In this document: piece after piece, positions 57,982 through 64,000 of the stretch
How the letters are laid out: each line of letters begins with the position of its first letter
How positions within the stretch are numbered: position 1 is the first letter of the stretch
Origin: Acinetobacter dispersus
GTDB taxonomy: Bacteria; Pseudomonadota; Gammaproteobacteria; Pseudomonadales; Moraxellaceae
DNA length: 64,000 bases
Direction of reading: 5' to 3'
Assembly: GCF_009884975.1 (NCBI RefSeq)
Contig: NZ_CP041970.1
Location: 3,534,001-3,598,000 of the forward strand
Translations under genes and position numbers: made by a program
The notes under the pieces: model-generated
The model's database searches: none
What the model was told of the DNA's origin: nothing
The model's input: the letters and a program-made list of their open reading frames with translations, nothing else

Positions 57982-59967
57982 TTAAGCTTTTTTCTCAATC
58001 GATGGTCCGACTGGATCAGCAGTGATATAGCCAACACTTGCACTATAACCACCATTGTAGTTTTCTAATACTTTTGCTTTTAATTCAGCTGGAAGGCTTG
58101 AGCTATCACCCGCATGTTGGAAGTTGCTCATGATATAGGTCCAGCCATTTACTGAATCAACTGCATGTAGACCAGTAGATTCTGCACCTGCTGGTGTGGA
58201 CAGAATTCGGTCTAAAGACTTGGTCTCAACATTATAAGCCCAAAGGAAGTTATTGGTATGGTTACCACTATCTTCACCGATGAACAAAGTACGTAAAGTT
58301 TCAGAGAATTTTAGGTTGTCTGGGCTTGCAATGTTATTTGGATCAGCCGTATTACCCAAGCTATCTACTGGAATATCTTTGCCCATCAGAACCATATGGC
58401 TTTGGTAAGGTGTCCATTCACTATTGATCACATTGTTTAGGTGGTCAACTTGGCTGCCTTTCAGGTCATGCGCAAGTACGCCGCCTGCTTTCAATGTATT
58501 CTTGAATTTGACATTATGTGCAGCAACCCAGCTCGATTTACCTTCGATCATCGAGTCTTGAATGTTGGCAAGTGCAGAATAAGCAACCTTATCTTTGATA
58601 TTAACAGTGGTTCCTTCCATCTTGGTGAATGCCATACTACCGCCTTTCAACGCAGCATAACGGTGTGTTTCAAGGAAGGCAGCAGCTAATTCGATTTCTG
58701 CTTTGCTGAAACCGTTATTGGCTTCTTTTAACTTGATCCAAAGCGTCTTCTTATCTAGGACAATCTGCGTATAACCCGTTAAGTCTGCAGGTGCTGTGGT
58801 TAAGCTCTCCATAATGTTTTCAGCTTTAATGCCGCGAACATTGACTAAGTCTTCAATGGTTTTACTGTCGGTATGACCCAGTTTGATCCATTTAATTGGT
58901 GCGGTAGACGTTTCATTCAACTCAGCAGTGTACTTTGCAACGTATAGTGTTCCCACAGATAAATCTTTTTCCTTATCTGCAACAAACATAAAGAAACCAC
59001 CGTTGGTATAGTCATCACCCATGATTACTGTGCGGTTGTCTGGCATGACTTGAATCAGCTCATGTGAAATACGGCCTAAGCAGTAGTGTTTAACCGCAGT
59101 ACCACGACCTTTACCATCTAGAATGATTTCTGGTAAGTGACCATAGTTATAGGCATTGGCCGTATTTTCATTGCCATACAGATTTTTACTGTAAGCTCTT
59201 AATGTTGCTAAGGTACTACCGATTTGATCAAACGCATCTGGTTCATATTCTTCACTTGAAAGGTGCGTATTCCAAGGTGAAAGGCTAGCGCCACAAGTAA
59301 TCCATAGGCCATGAACTTTAGACATATCGACATTGAAGTATTTTTTCAATGCAAGATGTCCTGTTTTTTGATCTTGGTCTAAGGTCAATACTGCAATAGG
59401 AGATGGCAACTGACCATACATACTTTGTTTGGCTAAGTTTTGTGTGGTGTACTCAAACTGAACCACATGGAAGACTGGGTTGTTGACGCCTTCAACTTTT
59501 GCATCTTTGAGGTGGATCATTGAAGAGCCATCTGGACAGTCAGAGAAGAATTGACGTTCTTGACCTGCAACCGATGTATCTCTGATCGCTTTGTTATTAA
59601 TGTCGTAATAGCTACCTGCGATAATTTTGCCGCCGTTGATATTGTCAACTTCCATACCTGTGCGGAAAAATTCTTGATAACCTAATTTATATTCAGTGCT
59701 GGTATTGTCTTCCCAAGTCACTGTTAAACTTGATTTAACAGAAGTGGTGGCCATTTCTGCTGTGGTTGATGGTGCAGCCATTGGCGTAAATTTGGCATTT
59801 TTAAATTTAACTAGTTTTGCTGGTGGTGTAACAACGTTATTATCGTTGTCATCATTGCAACCCGTTAAAGCTGCTGCTGTGCCCATTGCCCCTAGTGGTA
59901 AAAACGGAACACCCGCGAACCATTTTAAAATATCACGACGACTTGGCTGATTAGTATTGGCTGTCAT
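57982..59967 (-). CDS. phoX: PhoX-type alkaline phosphatase (Tat-exported)
   Basis: A 661-aa PhoX (DUF839) phosphatase, a calcium/iron enzyme in studied members. The Tat signal SRRDILKWF (Arg10-Arg11) is followed by a lipobox-like LTGC (Cys37). I chose the ATG at 59967 so that the Tat motif is near the N-terminus. Family segments seen are SPWNTHLSSEEYEPDAF (about residue 238) and HYCLGRISHELIQVMPDN (about 288). It is upstream of tatABC by 180 nt, and its own leader carries a four-unit Pho box. Confidence 0.9.
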   Translation of the reverse strand: MTANTNQPSRRDILKWFAGVPFLPLGAMGTAAALTGCNDDNDNNVVTPPAKLVKFKNAKFTPMAAPSTTAEMATTSVKSSLTVTWEDNTSTEYKLGYQEFFRTGMEVDNINGGKIIAGSYYDINNKAIRDTSVAGQERQFFSDCPDGSSMIHLKDAKVEGVNNPVFHVVQFEYTTQNLAKQSMYGQLPSPIAVLTLDQDQKTGHLALKKYFNVDMSKVHGLWITCGASLSPWNTHLSSEEYEPDAFDQIGSTLATLRAYSKNLYGNENTANAYNYGHLPEIILDGKGRGTAVKHYCLGRISHELIQVMPDNRTVIMGDDYTNGGFFMFVADKEKDLSVGTLYVAKYTAELNETSTAPIKWIKLGHTDSKTIEDLVNVRGIKAENIMESLTTAPADLTGYTQIVLDKKTLWIKLKEANNGFSKAEIELAAAFLETHRYAALKGGSMAFTKMEGTTVNIKDKVAYSALANIQDSMIEGKSSWVAAHNVKFKNTLKAGGVLAHDLKGSQVDHLNNVINSEWTPYQSHMVLMGKDIPVDSLGNTADPNNIASPDNLKFSETLRTLFIGEDSGNHTNNFLWAYNVETKSLDRILSTPAGAESTGLHAVDSVNGWTYIMSNFQHAGDSSSLPAELKAKVLENYNGGYSASVGYITADPVGPSIEKKA

Positions 59968-60026
59968 AGTAAATCCGTATCTGTAATATATGGTAAATAA
60001 ATCCTGATCGATTCTATGAAGCGGAG

Positions 60027-60066
60027 ATGACAGTTTTCTGACAGTTTGAAGGCAGTTTGAAGACAA
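60027..60066 (-). promoter_or_regulatory. Four-unit Pho box upstream of phoX
   Basis: Read on the plus strand: ATGACAG, TTTT, CTGACAG, TTTG, AAGGCAG, TTTG, AAGACAA, four 7-nt units at strict 11-nt spacing. On the minus strand these are CTGTCAT/CTGTCAG-type units, the PhoB consensus, pointing toward phoX. Confidence 0.75.
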
Positions 60067-60151
60067 TTTTTATTTTATAAATAATTAATAAATAAAGAAT
60101 TAAAATAGAGGAATTCCCAGAGGGTTTCTGGGAATTCTTTATCGATCTGCA

Positions 60152-60916
60152 TTAATCTGATGCTTTTCTTTTTTCAAGGATTTTCCCAAACAATAGACCT
60201 AATTCAAATAACATCCACATTGGAACGGCAAGCATAATCATCGATAAGGCATCGGGTGGCGTCACAAACATCGCGACAAAGAAACACCCCACGACGATGA
60301 AGCGACGCTTGTCGATCAGTGTTTGGGTGCTGACCACACCAATTAAAATCAAAACTAAAGTAATAATTGGGATTTCAAAGGTAAAACCGAACACCAAGAA
60401 TAATTTTAGACAGAAGCTTAGATAGCTGTTGATGTCTGTCATTGGTGCAACTGTTTCAGGGGAAACACTAATAAAGAAATGCAAAATCGCAGGTAAGGTA
60501 ATGAAATAAGCAAATGCCACGCCTAAATAGAACAGCACAATACTGCCTAATAAGAGCGGAATGGCCAAATGACGTTCTTTTTCATAAAGTGCTGGTTTGA
60601 TGAATGACCAGATTTGATAAATGATATAGGGCATTGCCAGCATAAACGCGACAAATAAATTCAGCTTAAACGGTGCCATAAATGTTGCAGTGACATCGGT
60701 TGCAATCATGGTTGAGGTTGCTGGTAGCTGTTGTCTTAATGGTTCAGACAGCCATTGATAGGTGGTATTTCTAAAAGGCAATAAGCAGAAGAAAAGAAAA
60801 ATCGTTACCCCAACAATCTTAAATAGATATTGGCGCAGCACAATCAAATGCTGCATCACAGGCATTTGTTGTAAGGGTTCTTCAGTACTGACTGAAGTTG
60901 ATGGTAATTGGCTCAT
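60152..60916 (-). CDS. tatC: Twin-arginine translocase subunit TatC
   Basis: A 254-aa six-helix membrane protein that binds twin-arginine signals. Seen are the N-terminal MQHLIVLRQYLFKI, the conserved FKLNLFVAFMLAMPYIIYQI and PALYEKERH. The start overlaps the tatB stop by 4 nt. Its adjacent substrate PhoX carries a twin-arginine signal. Confidence 0.95.
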   Translation of the reverse strand: MSQLPSTSVSTEEPLQQMPVMQHLIVLRQYLFKIVGVTIFLFFCLLPFRNTTYQWLSEPLRQQLPATSTMIATDVTATFMAPFKLNLFVAFMLAMPYIIYQIWSFIKPALYEKERHLAIPLLLGSIVLFYLGVAFAYFITLPAILHFFISVSPETVAPMTDINSYLSFCLKLFLVFGFTFEIPIITLVLILIGVVSTQTLIDKRRFIVVGCFFVAMFVTPPDALSMIMLAVPMWMLFELGLLFGKILEKRKASD

Positions 60917-61353
60917 ACGGCAATCTTTAATTCTGTATCAAACTGTTGAGTGGGTACGTTCGACTTTAGTTTGAAAGGTAACTGCTTTTGATATTCAAGA
61001 CTGAAAGGAATGGTCGTTTGCTGAGAAAAAAGCGTATAGATGATTGGGGCTTTAGTCTCAGTTTTTACTTCTTCAACTTCAGAAGGCGTTTGTGCATTTT
61101 TAAGCGCATCCAGCTGTTGTTGCATCCTGCGTTCAAGTTCAGTGATTTTATCAATTTCTTTTTGCATTTCTTCGCGGAACTCAGAAAGGCGTAATTCTCG
61201 ATCAATTTCGTTCTGAATGTTGTTGATAAACTTTTTAATTTTTCCATACCATTTCGCTACGAACCGAGCAGCTTCTGGCAATTTATCAGGACCGAGCACC
61301 AGCAATGCAATCACGGCAAAGCAAAAGATTTCGGTCATTCCCAAATTCAGCAT
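60913..61353 (-). CDS. tatB: Twin-arginine translocase subunit TatB
   Basis: A 146-aa protein: an N-terminal helix (MLNLGMTEIFCFAVIALLVL) with the GPDKLPEAAR hinge, then a long amphipathic and charged helix region (residues about 30-95). It forms the receptor complex with TatC. The overlap with tatC and the 12-nt gap from tatA show an operon. Confidence 0.93.
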   Translation of the reverse strand: MLNLGMTEIFCFAVIALLVLGPDKLPEAARFVAKWYGKIKKFINNIQNEIDRELRLSEFREEMQKEIDKITELERRMQQQLDALKNAQTPSEVEEVKTETKAPIIYTLFSQQTTIPFSLEYQKQLPFKLKSNVPTQQFDTELKIAV

Positions 61354-61365
61354 AGTCGTGCTCGC

Positions 61366-61584
61366 TTAGCTTTTTACTGAGCTTTCAGTATTTTTAACTT
61401 GAGCATCAATGGTGCGAGGTTCATTTAAAGGTGTCGCAGCTTCTTCTTCTTTCATTGATTTTTTGAAGTCTTTGACTGCACCACCAACATCTTTACCGAG
61501 GTTTTTAAGCTTCGATGTACCGAACAGTAGAATCACTACAATTGCAAAAATCAGTACGTGCCAAATTGATAAACCAGCCATCAT
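61366..61584 (-). CDS. tatA: Twin-arginine translocase subunit TatA
   Basis: A 72-aa protein: [20 protein letters not shown] helix, then [20 protein letters not shown], the FG-hinge and amphipathic helix of TatA. It forms the pore. I chose the ATG at 61584, preceded by TAGGAAT; the longer in-frame frame would add a non-family N-terminus. First gene of tatABC. Confidence 0.94.
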   Translation of the reverse strand: MMAGLSIWHVLIFAIVVILLFGTSKLKNLGKDVGGAVKDFKKSMKEEEAATPLNEPRTIDAQVKNTESSVKS

Positions 61585-61733
61585 TCTATTCCTATAAAAC
61601 TTTGGATATATCTCAACAGCTTGGCATGACAAAGATGTGACACTTATATTGCAGTTTTAAGACAATGCATTTACCCAATGGTAAATAGTGCTAGCATAAG
61701 CAACATATCAAGACATGATAAAAACAGATCGAC

Positions 61734-62621
61734 ATGACCTTTATTCTCCCCATCAGTGCCTTTATTTTCGGGCTGTTGCTTGCTCAATTCAAAGTCGCGG
61801 AACAGGCAAAGAAAATCTTATCTTCCTTATTGGCACGCTTATTTATTCCTGTGGTGATCATCTATAACATGGTGTTTTATCAGGCGGGTAGCTTTGCATT
61901 GATGGGATTTAGTTTCATTACATCGATTCTTCTATTCTATTGTTTTTTCCACTTTTCAAAGGATCGCTTACAAGCGCTTTGTATGAGTTATAGCAATATT
62001 GGTTGGTTGGGTTTTCCATTTGCCATCGCCTTATTTGGGGAGCAGGTCAGTAGTGCCATGATCGCGCTGTATATTGGAGGTTCACTGTTTGGCAATATTT
62101 GGGCGGTGTCTGCCGTTTCAGAAACACCAACACATTATCTATCAACACTGCAAAAAGTTTTAAAGTCACCACCTGTGTTGGCATTGTTTGCTGCACTGAT
62201 TTTATGGCTATTTGGCATGCATCGTTTGCAAGGTAATCTGGTTCTAGAAGGGCTGTATGATATTGCCAAATTTGGGATGAGCTTTGCGGGGATGTGTATT
62301 TTAGGGATGTGGCTGAGACATACTCGGGTACATTTTGTTGATTTGTGGCTGAGTGCACGAACCTTAATGTTCAAGCTCTTGTGTGGTGTGGTGATCTGTA
62401 CGTTGACTTATTATTTTTTTGCGATTCCGCAAATTGAATCATTGCTTCCTGTGCTGTTTTTCTTATTTTGTTTGCCACCTGCCGCCAATATTGTTGCTTT
62501 GGAAACACATTATCAAGGTACGGGTGTTTCAGCCCGCTATATTGCTGCGGGAACCATCGTGAGCTGTTTGGTGATTGTGATCTATGGTTTAGTGCTGCAT
62601 ATAAAAAATGCCCTCATCTAG
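61734..62621 (+). CDS. AEC-family (auxin efflux carrier-like) transporter
   Basis: A 295-aa protein with about ten transmembrane helices in an AEC layout: opening TFILPISAFIFGLLLAQFKV, a mid SYSNIGWLGFPFAIALFG motif (about residue 82) and a second half ending YQGTGVSARYIAAGTIVSCL. Bacterial members export organic anions or unknown solutes. Divergent from tatA. Confidence 0.82.
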   Translation: MTFILPISAFIFGLLLAQFKVAEQAKKILSSLLARLFIPVVIIYNMVFYQAGSFALMGFSFITSILLFYCFFHFSKDRLQALCMSYSNIGWLGFPFAIALFGEQVSSAMIALYIGGSLFGNIWAVSAVSETPTHYLSTLQKVLKSPPVLALFAALILWLFGMHRLQGNLVLEGLYDIAKFGMSFAGMCILGMWLRHTRVHFVDLWLSARTLMFKLLCGVVICTLTYYFFAIPQIESLLPVLFFLFCLPPAANIVALETHYQGTGVSARYIAAGTIVSCLVIVIYGLVLHIKNALI

Positions 62622-62633
62622 GAGGGCATTTTT
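62603..62633. terminator. Bidirectional terminator overlapping the AEC stop
   Basis: AAAAAATGCCCTC pairs with GAGGGCATTTTT; the loop includes the TAG stop of the AEC gene. T-runs on both strands serve it and the convergent rdgB. Confidence 0.88.
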
Positions 62634-62638
62634 AAGTT

Positions 62639-63262
62639 TTAAACCAAACTGGCTTTAAACAGCTGCATTGCTTGACCGCGATGGCTAATTTTATTTTTAT
62701 CAGCTTTGCTCAGTTCAGCACTCGAAACATTGAGTTCAGGCAGCCAGAATAAAGGGTCATAACCGAAACCATTTTCACCACGAGCAGCTTCTAAAATCTC
62801 ACCTTTCCAGATACCTTGGAAAATTTGTGGCAGTGGATCTTCTGCATGCGTGACCAGTGCCAATACGCAGACAAACATCCCTTCAATGGCTTCACCTTCT
62901 TTACGCAAAGGTGCAAGATCAGCCAACAATTTCTGATTGTTGGCAGCATCATTACCATGCTCGCCAGCATAACGCGCTGAGTAGATGCCAGGCGCACCAC
63001 CTAAAATAGGTACACAAAGTCCAGAGTCATCTGCTAGCGCAGGTTTACCTGAAAGCTTAGAGGCATGGCGTGCTTTGATAATGGCATTTTCAACAAAGCT
63101 GAGACCGTCTTCAATCGCATCTTCAATATCGAGTTTGCCTTGAGGAATGATCTCGACAGGAAGATTAAGTTGTTGAAAGAGATGTTCAAATTCGACAACT
63201 TTGCCTTTGTTATTACTTGCAAGGACAAGGCTGCCTTGGTTGAGCCATTGTTGGGTAGACAT
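62639..63262 (-). CDS. rdgB: XTP/dITP diphosphatase (RdgB/HAM1)
   Basis: A 207-aa housecleaning pyrophosphatase that removes dITP, XTP and related bases from the nucleotide pool. Seen are the N-terminal SLVLASNNKGKVVEFEHLF (about residues 11-29), the ADDSGLCVPILGGAPGIYSA block (about 77-96) and the C-terminal SHRGQAMQLF. Normal length. Confidence 0.94.
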   Translation of the reverse strand: MSTQQWLNQGSLVLASNNKGKVVEFEHLFQQLNLPVEIIPQGKLDIEDAIEDGLSFVENAIIKARHASKLSGKPALADDSGLCVPILGGAPGIYSARYAGEHGNDAANNQKLLADLAPLRKEGEAIEGMFVCVLALVTHAEDPLPQIFQGIWKGEILEAARGENGFGYDPLFWLPELNVSSAELSKADKNKISHRGQAMQLFKASLV

Positions 63263-63445
63263 ATCAGTTTTAAATTCGCTTAGATTGAGTAGAATTTTAG
63301 GAATTTTTTTAAGAAATTAGTAGTGAATATGTGTGTTATAAGAAAAAATATTAATGCCATTAGAGTTATGGTATTTCTGTAATTCTACTTGTTTTATATT
63401 TCATATGGTATCAGATGTACTTAAGAATAATTTTTAGAGGAAGAT

Positions 63446-63979
63446 ATGGATTGGCCTACACAGATTTCTAGAATGGCTTATGTTAAATATAAGATAAATG
63501 AGGCTGATATTCAAAATATTTGGCCATATCATTTGCCAGAAGTAGCGGCAACTAAAATACAGTTATTAGAAGTAGAGCAATACTTAGAAAAATTTGCTGA
63601 CCCTTTATATTTCAATTTTCTTAGTTATGCGAATGGTTGGAAAGGAATATATCAATATGTTGATTTATTTGGAACAGTTGATCTAATTGTGAGCCCACTT
63701 ATGAGCTATGCAAAAGGTTTATTAGACGCTATTGAGGATTCTTATTTTGATCAAAAAAATATAACTAGAAATAGTGTTTTACCTATAGCTACAACTCTGA
63801 TTGATAAGGATTTATTTGTAATTGGTGCTAAAGGAACTTCAATAGAAGGCCAAGTAATATGGCTAGCAGGAGAAGAAATAGATAGATTTCCAAATTTTGA
63901 GGAGTTCTTTCTTGCTATGGTGGGTTACAATATTGAGGAATTTAATGATTTAAATTTCTTAAATATAAAACCGACATAG
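63446..63979 (+). CDS. SMI1/KNR4 (SUKH)-like protein
   Basis: A 177-aa soluble protein. The layout recalls the SUKH fold: a leading helix, then the LPEVAATKIQLLEVEQYLEK region and YFNFLSYANGWKG (about residues 65-77), near the NGW/NGG turn typical of the family. SUKH proteins are often immunity partners of polymorphic toxins, but no toxin is in the window. Strongly AT-rich, with a ribosome-binding site AGAGGAAG. Domain call is tentative. Confidence 0.65.
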   Translation: MDWPTQISRMAYVKYKINEADIQNIWPYHLPEVAATKIQLLEVEQYLEKFADPLYFNFLSYANGWKGIYQYVDLFGTVDLIVSPLMSYAKGLLDAIEDSYFDQKNITRNSVLPIATTLIDKDLFVIGAKGTSIEGQVIWLAGEEIDRFPNFEEFFLAMVGYNIEEFNDLNFLNIKPT

Positions 63980-63991
63980 AAAGTCGGTTTT
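63967..63991 (+). terminator. Terminator overlapping the last stop codon
   Basis: AAAACCGAC pairs with GTCGGTTTT; the stop TAG of the preceding gene lies in the loop. Confidence 0.85.
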
Positions 63992-64000
63992 ATATTTTCG

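Overview
The window looks like chromosome of an Acinetobacter species (Gammaproteobacteria, Moraxellaceae). The evidence is the protein sequences of the S10/spc/alpha ribosomal block, an AlmA-type flavin monooxygenase, the AT-rich intergenic DNA and the GC-poor codon use. The genus call rests on recognising protein families from memory, not on a search. I saw no insertion sequence, prophage or CRISPR array.

Layout. Positions 1-10150 hold the end of the S10 operon (rpsC partial, rplP, rpmC, rpsQ), the spc operon (rplN to rpmJ, with secY) and the alpha operon (rpsM, rpsK, rpsD, rpoA, rplQ). In this sequence rpoA is split by one missing T. Positions 10200-20200 hold an acetyltransferase, the AlmA-type monooxygenase, a DUF2059 protein, an acyl-CoA dehydrogenase, sdhE with a YgfX-like partner, two tandem mini membrane proteins, a TatT-like lipoprotein, a rhombosortase and a fused TRAP permease. 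Positions 20200-31650 hold a lipoprotein, two DMT exporters around an AraC regulator, prlC-yheV, an SDR/tautomerase pair opposite a LysR regulator, and rnr.

Positions 31860-44770 are the most unusual part. tRNA-Ser(GCU) and two tRNA-Arg(ACG) are followed by two giant, Cys-free, glycine-rich repeat proteins on the minus strand (1446 and 2287 aa), and then by a third identical tRNA-Arg(ACG) with a matching terminator. The two proteins share their first residues and their C-terminal domain. Both carry long arrays of a 22-residue glycine-zipper-like repeat. The larger one also has 19 repeats whose core matches the chaplin motif spacing of Streptomyces but lacks its Cys. A perfect CRP-type palindrome lies upstream of the first gene. 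I read this as a surface or secreted fibre-like system carried between tRNA direct repeats; its function is not known to me.

Positions 44770-53740 hold an SRPBCC protein, a YcxB-like protein, an FAA hydrolase, a second divergent AraC/DMT pair, a YihY-family protein, wrbA, lgt and an NRDE protein. Positions 53780-61600 look like a phosphate-starvation block: two tandem alkaline phosphatases and a Tat-exported PhoX, each unit with a clear 11-nt-period Pho box, next to tatABC. The window ends with an AEC transporter, rdgB and an orphan SMI1/KNR4-type protein.
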